Below the pieces are notes generated by a model that saw only the letters and a list, made by a program, of their open reading frames with translations, searched no databases and was not told where the DNA came from. DNA of 64,000 bases from Mycobacterium marinum (GTDB taxonomy: Bacteria > Actinomycetota > Actinomycetes > Mycobacteriales > Mycobacteriaceae), in contig NZ_CP024190.1 of NCBI RefSeq assembly GCF_003391395.1, positions 62,001 through 126,000 on the forward strand, in the 5' to 3' direction. The position numbers and the translations under genes were made by a program. How positions within the stretch are numbered: the stretch's first letter is position 1; each line of letters begins with the position of its first letter. Shown in pieces: positions 6,186 to 15,001 of this stretch.

Positions 6186-8715
6186 CGAAGGGCGCCACCA
6201 CCAGCCGCCCAGCGACGCTCGGGGCGGTCCAGCGGGCGACGACATGGGCGGCCAATCCGGCAACGACGAACGGTCGCGTTCGGTGCCGGTTCCGCGTCGT
6301 GCGGTTCCTCCCGACGACAGGATGACCACGATCATTCCTGCGGTGTCGGATCCTCGCTCAGCTCGCCACGCCGACCCGATCGAGGAAGTCAAGGCCGCCC
6401 TCGACAGTCCGCCCTCGGCGCCCCTGCAGCGTGATCAGCTCGATCAGGTCAAGGCCGCGCTCGACGCCCCGCCGACGCGGCCCATCCGCAGCCGGCGCGG
6501 CGGCGGTGGGCTTCCGCCCGATGGCGGGGCGCCTCCACCCGCGGGGCCCGCGGGGCCTTCAGGTCCAACAGGTCGCTCTCGCGCCCGGTCCCACCGGTCC
6601 ACGACACAGCGCGACTGGCTGCGCCGGATCAACTGGAAATGGGTGCGGCGGTCGGCCTACCTGGCCGCGGCGGTGGTCATCCTGCTGCCCATCGTCACCT
6701 TCACCATGGCCTACTTCATCGTAGATGTGCCAAGGCCGGGCGACATCCGCACCAATCAGGTGTCCACGATCCTGGCTAGCGACGGCTCCGAGATCGCCAA
6801 GATCGTTCCCCCCGAAGGCAATCGGGTCGACGTGAACCTCAGTCAGGTGCCCGAGCATGTCCGCGCCGCCGTCATCGCCGCCGAAGACCGCGGCTTCTAC
6901 TCCAACCCGGGGTTCTCCTTCAGCGGCTTCGCGCGAGCGATAAAGAACAACTTGTTCGGCGGTGACCTGCAAGGCGGCTCCACGATCACCCAGCAATACG
7001 TCAAGAACGCGTTGGTCGGCTCGGCGCAACACGGGTGGAGCGGCCTGATGCGCAAGGCCAAGGAACTCGTCATCGCCACCAAGATGTCGGGGGAGTGGTC
7101 CAAAGACGATGTGCTGCAGGCCTATCTCAACATCATCTACTTCGGCCGCGGCGCATACGGGATTTCGGCAGCGTCCAAGGCCTACTTCGACAAGCCGGTC
7201 GAGCAGCTCACCGTGTCGGAGGGAGCCCTGCTGGCGGCGTTGATTCGGCGGCCCTCCACGCTGGACCCGGCGGTGGATCCCGATGGGGCGCTGGCGCGCT
7301 GGAACTGGGTGCTCGACGGCATGGTGGATACCAAGGCGTTGTCCGCCAAAGACCGGGCCGAGCAGGTATTTCCCAGGACCGTGCCGCCGGATCAAGCCCG
7401 CGCGGCCAACCAGACCACCGGGCCCAACGGGCTGATCGAACGCCAGGTCACCAAAGAGTTGTTGGAGCTGTTCAACATCGATGAACAGACCCTGAACACG
7501 CAGGGGCTGCAGGTCACGACCACGATCGATGCCCAAGCGCAGCAGGCGGCCGAAAAGGCGGTAGCGAAGTACCTCGACGGGCAGGATCCCGAGATGCGGG
7601 CCGCGGTGGTCTCCATCGACCCGCACAACGGCGCCGTGCGCGCCTATTACGGCGGCGACAACGCCAATGGGTACGACTTCGCCCAGGCCGGGCTGCAGAC
7701 GGGGTCCTCGTTCAAGGTATTCGCCCTGGTGGCCGCCCTTGAACAGGGAATTGGCCTGGGCTATGACGTCGACAGTTCGCCACTGACGGTGGACGGCATC
7801 AAGATCACCAATGTCGAAGGCGAGAGCTGCGGTACCTGCAACATCGCGCAGGCGCTCAAGATGTCGCTGAACACCTCCTACTACCGGCTGATGCTCAAAC
7901 TGAAGGGCGGCCCGGAGGCCGTCGCCGACGCCGCGCACCAGGCCGGCATTGCCACCAGCTTCCCGGGCGTGCCCCACACGCTGTCCGAGGACGGCAAGGG
8001 CGGACCGCCCAACAACGGGATTGTGCTGGGCCAGTATCAGACCCGGGTGATCGACATGGCTTCGGCCTACGCCACGCTGGCCGCATCCGGGATCTATCAC
8101 CGGCCACATTTCGTGCAGAAGGTCGTCAACGCCGACGGCCGGGTTCTTTTCGACGCCTCCACCGAAGACAACACCGGTGACCAGCGCATCCCCAAGGCGG
8201 TAGCCGACAACGTCACCGCGGCAATGGAACCCATTGCCGGATATTCGCGTGGTCACAACCTGGCCGGCGGCCGGCCGTCGGCCTCCAAGACCGGCACGGT
8301 GCAGTTGGGCGACACCAGCGCCAACCGAGACGCCTGGATGGTCGGTTACACCCCGTCACTGTCGACAGCTGTGTGGGTGGGAACGGTCAAGGGTGACGAG
8401 CCGTTGGTGACCGCCTCGGGCGCACCGATTTACGGCTCGGGCCTGCCGTCAGACATCTGGAAAGCCACCATGGACGGTGCATTGAAGGGCACCGAGGTCG
8501 AGAGCTTCCCCAAGCCCACCGAGATCGGCGGCTACGCCGGCGTGCCGGCACCGCCTCCACCTCCACCGGAGGCGCCGCCGCCCTCGGAGACCGTCATCCA
8601 GCCCACGGTCGAAATAGCGCCCGGGATCACGATTCCCGTCGGGCCGCCAACCACCATCACTCTTGCTCCCCCTCCGCCACCAGGGGCGCCACCCGCCGAC
8701 AATCCGCCACCGTGA
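6178..8715 (+). CDS. ponA1: Bifunctional class A penicillin-binding protein PonA1
   Basis: The 845-aa transglycosylase/transpeptidase builds and cross-links peptidoglycan at the membrane. It has a Pro/Arg-rich cytoplasmic tail of about 155 aa, one membrane helix (AAAVVILLPIVTFTMAYFIV), a GT51 domain with catalytic Glu236 in AAEDRGFYSNPG, and a transpeptidase domain with S510-S-F-K513, SLN in KMSLNTSYY, and KTG in SASKTGTVQ. The C-terminus is Pro-rich (PPPPPPEAPPP). GTG 6178 is chosen because VSNEGRHHQ aligns with the revised start of the M. tuberculosis protein and overlaps the stop of the upstream gene. An upstream reading to 6094 lies inside that gene. The stop overlaps the next start by 4 nt, so this is a tightly coupled operon. 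Confidence 0.95.
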   Translation: MSNEGRHHQPPSDARGGPAGDDMGGQSGNDERSRSVPVPRRAVPPDDRMTTIIPAVSDPRSARHADPIEEVKAALDSPPSAPLQRDQLDQVKAALDAPPTRPIRSRRGGGGLPPDGGAPPPAGPAGPSGPTGRSRARSHRSTTQRDWLRRINWKWVRRSAYLAAAVVILLPIVTFTMAYFIVDVPRPGDIRTNQVSTILASDGSEIAKIVPPEGNRVDVNLSQVPEHVRAAVIAAEDRGFYSNPGFSFSGFARAIKNNLFGGDLQGGSTITQQYVKNALVGSAQHGWSGLMRKAKELVIATKMSGEWSKDDVLQAYLNIIYFGRGAYGISAASKAYFDKPVEQLTVSEGALLAALIRRPSTLDPAVDPDGALARWNWVLDGMVDTKALSAKDRAEQVFPRTVPPDQARAANQTTGPNGLIERQVTKELLELFNIDEQTLNTQGLQVTTTIDAQAQQAAEKAVAKYLDGQDPEMRAAVVSIDPHNGAVRAYYGGDNANGYDFAQAGLQTGSSFKVFALVAALEQGIGLGYDVDSSPLTVDGIKITNVEGESCGTCNIAQALKMSLNTSYYRLMLKLKGGPEAVADAAHQAGIATSFPGVPHTLSEDGKGGPPNNGIVLGQYQTRVIDMASAYATLAASGIYHRPHFVQKVVNADGRVLFDASTEDNTGDQRIPKAVADNVTAAMEPIAGYSRGHNLAGGRPSASKTGTVQLGDTSANRDAWMVGYTPSLSTAVWVGTVKGDEPLVTASGAPIYGSGLPSDIWKATMDGALKGTEVESFPKPTEIGGYAGVPAPPPPPPEAPPPSETVIQPTVEIAPGITIPVGPPTTITLAPPPPPGAPPADNPPP

Positions 8716-10352
8716 CGGACGCACAGACACAACGTTGCGCCACCTCGCCCGAACCGCTAGCCAGGGATCTGCGTAGCGCCGACTACCGCGATTTCCCCAG
8801 CCGCACTGATGTTTTGGGGTCCGCGCTGGCGGGTGTGATCGGTGGACCGGTAGGCCGCCACGCGCTGATCGGGCGCGCCCGTTTCATGACCCCGGTGCGG
8901 GTGATGTTCTTGATGGCCTTGGTTTTTCTGGCGCTCGGCTGGTCGACCAAGGCGGCCTGTCTGCAGACCACCGGCACCGGTCCGGGCGACGAGCGGGTAG
9001 CCAATTGGGACAACCAGCGTGCCTACTACGAACTGTGCTATTCCGATACGGTGCCGCTCTACGGGGCCGAACTGTTGAATCAGGGCAAGTTCCCGTACAA
9101 GTCGAGCTGGATCGAGACCAACGGCGAAGGTACTCCCCAGATTCAGTACGACGGCCGAATTGCAGTGCGCTACATGGAATACCCGGTTTTGACCGGGGTC
9201 TACCAGTACCTGTCGATGGCGCTGGCCAAGACCTATACCGCATTGAGCAAGGTGGCCCCCTTGCCGGTGATCGCCGAAGTGGTGATGTTCTTCAATGCCG
9301 CGGCCTTGGGCCTGGCACTGGCCTGGCTGGCCACCGTCTGGGCCACCGCCGGGCTGGCGGGCCGACGGATCTGGGACGCGGCCCTGGTGGCGGCCTCACC
9401 GTTGGTGATCTTCCAGATATTCACCAATTTTGATGCGCTTGCAACGGCATTCGCGATGGGCGGCCTGCTGGCCTGGGCGCGACGCAAACCATGGCTGAGT
9501 GGTGTGCTGATCGGATTGGGCGCTGCTGCCAAGTTGTATCCGCTGCTGTTCCTGGGCGTGCTGGCGGTGCTGGGTATCCGGTCCGGACGACTCGGTGGCG
9601 TGCTCCGCGCCATGCTGGCGACCGCGGCAACCTGGCTGATGGTGAATCTGCCGGTCATGGTGCTCTATCCGCGGGGCTGGTCGGAGTTCTTCCGGCTCAA
9701 CACCCGGCGCGGCGAAGACATGGACTCGCTGTACAACGTCATCAAGTCGTTCACCGGCTGGCGCGGTTTCGATCCCTCGCTGGGCTTCTGGGAGCCGCCG
9801 GTGGTGCTCAACACCGTGGTCACGGTGCTGTTTGGGCTGGCCTGCGCGGCCATTGTCTACATTGCGCTCACCGCGCCGCGGCGGCCGCGGCTGGCCCAAG
9901 TTGCATTCCTGGTGGTCGCCGCCTTCTTGTTGACCAACAAGGTATGGAGTCCGCAGTTCTCGCTGTGGCTGGTCCCGCTGGCCGTGCTGGCGCTGCCGCA
10001 TCGACGGGTTCTGCTGGCGTGGATGACAATTGACGCACTGGTGTGGGTACCGCGGATGTATTACCTCTATGGCAATGCCAGCCGTTCGTTGCCCGAACAG
10101 TGGTTCACCACAACGGTGCTGCTCCGTGACATCGCGGTGATGGCGCTGTGTGCATTGGTGATTCGACAGATCTACCGGCCCGAGGAGGACTTGGTGCGTT
10201 GGGACGGCCGAATCGACGATCCGGCGGGGGGCACTTTTGATCGCGCCGCCGATGCTCCTCCAGGGTGGTTGCCGGGCTGGCTGCGCCCGGTGCATTCACG
10301 ACGGGTGATGGTGGCGGCCGCGCCCGAACCGGTCACGGTGGGGGGCCGGTGA
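8712..10352 (+). CDS. Multi-pass membrane protein, GT87/DUF2029-like (Rv0051-like)
   Basis: The 546-aa polytopic protein has about ten or more hydrophobic helices, a large loop after the first helix (ACLQTTGTGPGDERVANWDN) and a basic C-terminal tail. The arrangement, with an acidic/aromatic first loop and repeated GLGAAAKLYPLLFLGVL-type helices, resembles GT87 polyprenyl-phosphate-sugar mannosyltransferases (DUF2029). These add sugars to lipoglycans on the outer face of the membrane. The assignment is by architecture and the Rv0051 position. GTG 8712 overlaps the ponA1 stop (GTGA), and the stop overlaps the next gene by 1 nt. An envelope glycan role fits the ponA1 operon. Confidence 0.8.
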   Translation: MTDAQTQRCATSPEPLARDLRSADYRDFPSRTDVLGSALAGVIGGPVGRHALIGRARFMTPVRVMFLMALVFLALGWSTKAACLQTTGTGPGDERVANWDNQRAYYELCYSDTVPLYGAELLNQGKFPYKSSWIETNGEGTPQIQYDGRIAVRYMEYPVLTGVYQYLSMALAKTYTALSKVAPLPVIAEVVMFFNAAALGLALAWLATVWATAGLAGRRIWDAALVAASPLVIFQIFTNFDALATAFAMGGLLAWARRKPWLSGVLIGLGAAAKLYPLLFLGVLAVLGIRSGRLGGVLRAMLATAATWLMVNLPVMVLYPRGWSEFFRLNTRRGEDMDSLYNVIKSFTGWRGFDPSLGFWEPPVVLNTVVTVLFGLACAAIVYIALTAPRRPRLAQVAFLVVAAFLLTNKVWSPQFSLWLVPLAVLALPHRRVLLAWMTIDALVWVPRMYYLYGNASRSLPEQWFTTTVLLRDIAVMALCALVIRQIYRPEEDLVRWDGRIDDPAGGTFDRAADAPPGWLPGWLRPVHSRRVMVAAAPEPVTVGGR

Positions 10353-10990
10353 TGCAGGTCGCGATCCCGGTGTTTCCCCGGTTCACCGCGTTGGACGCGG
10401 TTGGCCCCTATGAAGTTCTGCAACGGATTCCGTCGATCGATGTGGTGTTCATCGGGCACCAGCGTGGTGAGGTGCGCACCGAAAACGGCATGCTCGGCGT
10501 GACCTGCGATGCCACCTTCGACGAAGTGGATGCGCCCGATGTCGTGGTGTTTCCCGGTGGCATCGGCACTCGGGGACTGCTCGAAGACGAAACCATCCGC
10601 GGCTGGCTGCAGGCGGTGCACCCGCACACCAGATTCACCACTTCGGTGTGTACCGGTGCGCTGCTGCTCGCCGCGGCCGGCTTGCTGGACGGATTGACCG
10701 CGACGACGCACTGGCGGGCCGCCGAACTGCTCAACGGGCTGGGTGCACGGTATGTGCCGCAACGAGTGGTCGAGCACCTGCCGCAACGGATCATCACCGC
10801 CGCCGGGGTGTCCAGCGGGATCGACATGGGATTGCGGCTGGTCGAGCTGCTGGTGGATCGCGAGGCCGCGCAGGCCACCCAACTGCTGATCGAGTACGAC
10901 CCCGAGCCGCCGTTCGATGCCGGATCGCTGGCCAAGGCCGACGAAGGGGTCAGGGCCAGGGCGATCGAATTCCTCGACTCCCGCAAGTGA
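10352..10990 (+). CDS. DJ-1/PfpI family protein, Rv0052-like
   Basis: The 212-aa protein starts MQVAIPVFPRFTALDAVGPYEV and has the class I glutamine-amidotransferase-like flavodoxin fold of the DJ-1/PfpI family. The nucleophile elbow is TTSVCTGALLLAAAGLLDG, with Cys in the expected place after the strand; the acidic residue pair is in the N-terminal strands. Members include isonitrile hydratases, proteases/deglycases and regulators, and the SVCTGA and GVSSGIDMG segments are closest to the isonitrile hydratase-like (InhA-like) branch. ATG 10352 overlaps the preceding TGA by one base (TGATG). The substrate is unknown. Confidence 0.85.
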   Translation: MQVAIPVFPRFTALDAVGPYEVLQRIPSIDVVFIGHQRGEVRTENGMLGVTCDATFDEVDAPDVVVFPGGIGTRGLLEDETIRGWLQAVHPHTRFTTSVCTGALLLAAAGLLDGLTATTHWRAAELLNGLGARYVPQRVVEHLPQRIITAAGVSSGIDMGLRLVELLVDREAAQATQLLIEYDPEPPFDAGSLAKADEGVRARAIEFLDSRK

Positions 10991-11004
10991 GCGGTCCATC
11001 CGAT

Positions 11005-11033
11005 TTCGCAGGTTAAGCCGCGTCCGGTAGCCT
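11005..11033 (+). promoter_or_regulatory. Candidate rpsF operon promoter
   Basis: TTCGCA (11005-11010) and TAGCCT (11028-11033) are separated by 17 bp and fit a SigA-type promoter about 80 bp before rpsF. Downstream, CCGCGG-AACTA-CCGTGG (11065-11081) can form a small hairpin before the AGAGGAGGTGA ribosome-binding site. It could be a leader element for S6/S18 feedback, but this is speculative. Confidence 0.3.
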
Positions 11034-11113
11034 GATGCGGTTGCCGACGCAGGCGACCCTTCTGCCGCGGAACTACCGTGGCCGTGCAGACCAGAGGAGG
11101 TGATGAGGTTCCC

Positions 11114-11404
11114 ATGCGTCCATACGAAATCATGGTCATCCTTGACCCAACGCTCGACGAACGTACTGTTGCCCCGTCCCTGGAGACGTTCTTGAATGTC
11201 ATCCGGAAAGACGGCGGAACGGTCGACAAGGTCGACATCTGGGGCCGGCGGCGCCTGGCCTACGAAATCGCCAAGCACGCCGAAGGCATCTACGCCGTCA
11301 TCGACGTGAAGGCAGCCCCGGCGACGGTATCCGAGCTCGACCGCCAGCTGAGCCTGAACGAGTCGGTGCTGCGCACCAAGGTGATGCGCGCCGACAAGCG
11401 CTGA
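11114..11404 (+). CDS. rpsF: 30S ribosomal protein S6
   Basis: The 96-aa protein MRPYEIMVILDPTLDERT... has the S6 ferredoxin-like fold and the conserved WGRRRLAYEIAKHAEGIYAV segment. It binds 16S rRNA with S18 on the 30S platform. ATG 11114 is preferred to an upstream GTG because it gives the exact length of Rv0053 and follows AGAGGAGGTGA. It is the first gene of rpsF-ssb-rpsR-rplI. Confidence 0.97.
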   Translation: MRPYEIMVILDPTLDERTVAPSLETFLNVIRKDGGTVDKVDIWGRRRLAYEIAKHAEGIYAVIDVKAAPATVSELDRQLSLNESVLRTKVMRADKR

Positions 11405-11495
11405 CTGTCCGCTGTCAGCGCCGTTCCATAGGCTCGTGTGCAGGCTCGTTAAGACATGCTCATGACTACCCGCCAGGCGGATCCAGGAGGAAATT

Positions 11496-12023
11496 GTGGC
11501 TGGTGACACCACTATCACCGTTGTTGGAAACCTGACCGCTGACCCCGAATTGCGTTTTACGCCATCGGGTGCGGCCGTCGCGAATTTCACCGTGGCTTCC
11601 ACACCGCGGATCTATGACCGCCAAAGCGGTGAGTGGAAGGACGGCGAGGCGCTGTTCCTGCGCTGCAACATCTGGCGTGAGGCCGCTGAGAACGTCGCAG
11701 AAAGCCTTACCCGGGGAGCGCGCGTGATTGTCAGCGGGCGGCTCAAGCAGCGGTCCTTCGAAACCCGTGAGGGCGAGAAGCGCACCGTCGTCGAGGTCGA
11801 GGTCGAGGAGATCGGACCGTCGCTTCGGTACGCGACCGCCAAGGTGAACAAGGCCAGCCGCGGCGGCGGTGGTGGCGGCTTCGGCGGTGGCGGTGGCGGT
11901 GGCGGTGGCGGTGGGGCGCGTCAGGCGCCCGCGCAGGCCAGCAGCCCGGCAGGGGGCGACGACCCGTGGGGCAGTGCCCCGGCATCGGGTTCGTTCGGCG
12001 GCGACGACGAACCGCCCTTCTGA
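11496..12023 (+). CDS. ssb: Single-stranded DNA-binding protein
   Basis: The 175-aa SSB starts at GTG 11496, read MAGDTTITVVGNLTADPEL, with a strong AGGAGGAAATT ribosome-binding site. The OB fold covers residues 1-115 (for example SLTRGARVIVSGRLKQRSFE). A disordered Gly-rich stretch follows and the acidic tip is DDEPPF, which recruits replication and repair partners. The glycine run (near 11862-11916) is longer than in M. tuberculosis SSB (164 aa), which explains the length difference. It sits between rpsF and rpsR as in most bacteria, linking ssDNA protection to the ribosomal protein operon. Confidence 0.97.
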   Translation: MAGDTTITVVGNLTADPELRFTPSGAAVANFTVASTPRIYDRQSGEWKDGEALFLRCNIWREAAENVAESLTRGARVIVSGRLKQRSFETREGEKRTVVEVEVEEIGPSLRYATAKVNKASRGGGGGGFGGGGGGGGGGGARQAPAQASSPAGGDDPWGSAPASGSFGGDDEPPF

Positions 12024-12068
12024 ACCAACAGAATTTCAGACCAGTAAGAAACGGAAAGAAACAGACAC

Positions 12069-12323
12069 ATGGCCAAGTCCAACAAGCGTCGTCCGGCTCC
12101 GGAGAAGCCGGTCAAGACGCGCAAATGCGTCTTTTGCGCCAAGAAAGACCAAGCAATCGACTACAAGGACACCGCGCTGCTGCGGACCTACATCAGTGAG
12201 CGCGGCAAGATCCGTGCCCGCCGGGTCACCGGCAACTGTGTGCAGCACCAGCGTGACATCGCCCTGGCGGTGAAGAACGCTCGCGAGGTCGCGTTGCTGC
12301 CCTTCACCTCGTCGGCGCGGTAA
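12069..12323 (+). CDS. rpsR: 30S ribosomal protein S18 (CxxC, zinc-type)
   Basis: The 84-aa S18 (MAKSNKRRPAPEKPVKTRKC) contains the pair CVFCAKK near the N-terminus and a later Cys in VTGNCVQHQRD, so it is the zinc-binding (C+) paralog, equivalent to Rv0055 (rpsR1). Mycobacteria usually also carry a Cys-free paralog elsewhere that is induced in zinc starvation. S18 pairs with S6 on the 30S platform. Confidence 0.95.
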   Translation: MAKSNKRRPAPEKPVKTRKCVFCAKKDQAIDYKDTALLRTYISERGKIRARRVTGNCVQHQRDIALAVKNAREVALLPFTSSAR

Positions 12324-12365
12324 TCGACGGTAATCGCTGAAAGCCCAACGAAAGTACGTATAACG

Positions 12366-12824
12366 ATGAAGCTGATACTGACGGCTGACGTCGACCACCT
12401 CGGTTCCGTCGGCGAAACAGTCGAGGTCAAGGACGGGTACGGCCGCAACTTCCTACTACCGCGCGGGATGGCGATCGTCGCCTCGCGAGGTGCGCAGAAG
12501 CAGGCCGATGAGATCCGCCGGTCCCGCGAGACCAAGGCGGTACGCGACCGCGAACACGCCAACGAGATCAAGACCGCCATCCAGGCGCTCGGCTCGGTCG
12601 CGTTGCCGGTGAAGACCGCTGCCGACTCCGGCAAGCTGTTCGGCTCGGTCACCGCTGGTGACGTCGTGGCCGCCATCAAGAAGGCGGGCGGGCCGAACCT
12701 CGACAAGCGGATCGTGCGGCTGCCCAAGGCCCACATCAAGGCGGTGGGCACCCACCCCGTGGTGATGCATTTGCACCCCGAGATCGAGGTGGAGCTCTCC
12801 GTCGACGTGGTCGCGGAAAGCTAG
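12366..12824 (+). CDS. rplI: 50S ribosomal protein L9
   Basis: The 152-aa L9 has the N-terminal 23S rRNA-binding domain (MKLILTADVDHLGSVGETVE, KDGYGRNFLLPRGMA), a long connecting helix, and a C-terminal domain (KLFGSVTAGDVVAAI). It limits frameshifting on the ribosome. It is the last gene of the operon, and a strong terminator follows 22 bp after the stop. Confidence 0.97.
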   Translation: MKLILTADVDHLGSVGETVEVKDGYGRNFLLPRGMAIVASRGAQKQADEIRRSRETKAVRDREHANEIKTAIQALGSVALPVKTAADSGKLFGSVTAGDVVAAIKKAGGPNLDKRIVRLPKAHIKAVGTHPVVMHLHPEIEVELSVDVVAES

Positions 12825-12845
12825 CCCGCACTAACAAGCAATGTC

Positions 12846-12878
12846 CCCGGTGGCGGCCAGTGGCCGCCACCGGGTTTT
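12846..12878 (+). terminator. Intrinsic terminator after rplI
   Basis: CCCGGTGGCGGCC (12846-12858), loop AGT, then the perfect complement GGCCGCCACCGGG (12862-12874) and TTTT (12875-12878). The 13-bp GC stem plus T run is a textbook Rho-independent terminator, which is uncommon in mycobacteria. Confidence 0.9.
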
Positions 12879-13355
12879 GTGCTGCTCGGAGCCATATGCG
12901 AGATAGCTGGGAAGCGCGATGCGGCGGCGCCCGGCTGGCGAACTTTCCAGAGCATGGTTTCGGACGTGCCTCGTTACCACTGATTAACTTGGGGAAAATC
13001 TCGGCGAAAACCAACACGCCCGACGCAGTAACCTGACCCGACACGCCGAAGAGATTCTTGTCCACACTGAATGTCTGGCGTTGGATAGCGGTCACCTGCA
13101 GTGATGTATAGAAGGTCGGCCTTGATCCACAGGTTTTCCACACCCCCCTCAACACCGGCGTCAATGGATATGCACACACGATGCACAGGTTCATAAACAG
13201 CAGGCACTTGGAGTACTCGCCAGCAACGTCTAGCGTCGTCCCGTCGCAAGACGATGGGTGTGTGGGAGTGGGGGTTGTCGGTGCCTTGACTTACGCTCTG
13301 AAACTCGGCGATCGAATGTACGTTCGGATGCTTATTTCGGAGGAGGTGAGAGCCA
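12879..13355. promoter_or_regulatory. dnaB upstream region with DnaA-box-like sites
   Basis: I see no convincing gene in these 477 bp; the open frames are not conserved-looking. TTGTCCACA (13058-13066) matches the mycobacterial DnaA-box consensus as I recall it. TTTTCCACA (13134-13142) differs by one base, and TGATCCACA (13123-13131) by two. A good ribosome-binding site, GGAGGTGAGAGCCA, precedes dnaB. Confidence 0.5.
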
Positions 13356-14738
13356 ATGGCTGTCGTTGACGACCTCGCGCACTCGGACAACATGGATGCC
13401 CCGCCGCCGAGTGAAGACTTCGGCCGGCAGCCGCCGCAGGATCTCGCCGCGGAGCAGTCGGTGCTGGGCGGGATGCTGTTGAGCAAGGACGCCGTCGCCG
13501 ATGTGCTGGAGCGGCTGCGGCCCGGTGACTTCTACCGTCCGGCTCACCAGAACATCTATGACGCCATTCTGGATCTCTATGGGCGCGGGGAACCGGCCGA
13601 CGCGGTGACGGTGGCCGCCGAGTTGGATCGGCGCGGCCTGCTGCGGCGTATCGGCGGTGCGCCCTATTTGCACACCCTGATCTCAACGGTGCCGACCGCC
13701 GCCAACGCCGGCTACTACGCGGGCATCGTTGGCGAGAAGGCGCTGCTGCGCCGTCTGGTGGAGGCCGGCACGCGGGTGGTGCAATACGGCTATGCCGGTG
13801 CCGAGGGCGCCGATGTGGCCGAGGTGGTCGACCGCGCGCAGGCCGAGATCTACGACGTCGCCGATCGGCGGCTGTCCGAGGATTTCGTGCCGCTGGAAGA
13901 TCTGCTGCAGCCAACGATGGACGAGATCGACGCCATCGCTTCCAACGGTGGGATCTCGCGCGGTGTGCCGACCGGATTCACCGAACTCGACGAGGTGACC
14001 AACGGCCTGCACCCGGGTCAGATGATCATCGTCGCGGCGCGCCCGGGTGTGGGCAAGTCCACGTTGGGCCTGGACTTCATGCGCTCCTGCTCGATCAAGC
14101 ACCAGATGGCCAGCGTCATCTTCTCGCTGGAAATGAGCAAGACCGAGATCGTGATGCGATTGCTGTCAGCGGAGGCGAAAATCAAACTCGCCGACATGCG
14201 TTCGGGCCGGATGACCGACGATGACTGGACCCGGCTGGCGCGTCGGATGAGCGAGATCAGCGAGGCGCCGCTGTATATCGATGACTCGCCGAACCTGACC
14301 ATGATGGAGATCCGGGCCAAGGCGCGCAGACTGCGCCAGAAGGCGAATCTGAAGCTCGTGGTCGTCGACTATCTGCAGCTGATGACCTCCGGTAAGAAGC
14401 ACGAGTCGCGGCAGGTGGAAGTCTCGGAGTTCTCCCGGCATCTGAAGCTCTTGGCCAAGGAGATCGAAGTCCCGGTGGTCGCGATCAGCCAGCTCAACCG
14501 TGGTCCCGAGCAACGTACCGACAAGAAGCCGATGCTTTCGGACCTGCGTGAGTCGGGCTCGCTGGAGCAGGACGCCGACATGGTCATTCTGCTCAACCGC
14601 CCGGATGCATTCGAGCGGGACGACCCGCGTGGGGGAGAAGCGGATTTCATTCTGGCCAAGCACCGTAACGGTCCGACCAAGACGGTGACCGTCGCGCACC
14701 AGTTGCACCTGTCGCGCTTTGCGAACATGGCCAGATGA
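13356..14738 (+). CDS. dnaB: Replicative DNA helicase DnaB (no intein)
   Basis: The 460-aa hexameric 5'-3' helicase has an N-terminal primase-interaction domain (EQSVLGGMLLSKDAVADVLE) and a RecA-like ATPase. Walker A is ARPGVGKST (Lys234), Walker B is KLVVVDYLQLM, and the sensor region is AISQLNRGPEQRTDKKPMLSD. The M. tuberculosis ortholog Rv0058 is about 870 aa because of an intein; here the sequence runs uninterrupted, so no intein is present. ATG 13356 follows GGAGGTGAGAGCCA. Loading is probably controlled by DnaA and a mycobacterial loader. DnaA-box-like sites lie about 215-300 bp upstream. Confidence 0.97.
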   Translation: MAVVDDLAHSDNMDAPPPSEDFGRQPPQDLAAEQSVLGGMLLSKDAVADVLERLRPGDFYRPAHQNIYDAILDLYGRGEPADAVTVAAELDRRGLLRRIGGAPYLHTLISTVPTAANAGYYAGIVGEKALLRRLVEAGTRVVQYGYAGAEGADVAEVVDRAQAEIYDVADRRLSEDFVPLEDLLQPTMDEIDAIASNGGISRGVPTGFTELDEVTNGLHPGQMIIVAARPGVGKSTLGLDFMRSCSIKHQMASVIFSLEMSKTEIVMRLLSAEAKIKLADMRSGRMTDDDWTRLARRMSEISEAPLYIDDSPNLTMMEIRAKARRLRQKANLKLVVVDYLQLMTSGKKHESRQVEVSEFSRHLKLLAKEIEVPVVAISQLNRGPEQRTDKKPMLSDLRESGSLEQDADMVILLNRPDAFERDDPRGGEADFILAKHRNGPTKTVTVAHQLHLSRFANMAR

Positions 14739-15001
14739 GCCGCGGTGGTAGTGCATCGGATGCGGTTAGAGGTCAACAGCAGGCTGTTCAGCGCACTAGA
14801 CAAACGCAAGGTGGCCGCGATGCCCTTGTGCACCTGCCGATCAAGTCGTCCAGAAATCATTGTGATTGTTGAACAACGAGGCACCCCGCGACAATCGCAA
14901 GGCTATCCACGAGCTGCACTGACAGCCGCGACCAGAGCGCTTTACGACGCTTTGCAATGCGCTCACACACCGTCGCGTTTCACGGCGTACGGTTCTTGGG
15001 C

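Noticed and set aside
6559..8256. 565-aa antisense frame over ponA1
   Set aside because: It lies wholly opposite a well-supported essential gene and shows no recognisable motifs.
10172..11602. 476-aa minus-strand frame over Rv0052/rpsF
   Set aside because: It crosses three genuine plus-strand genes and a promoter region.
12974..13486. 170-aa minus-strand frame in the dnaB leader
   Set aside because: It overlaps the dnaB start and has no protein-like features; an Rv0057-like gene was looked for and not found.
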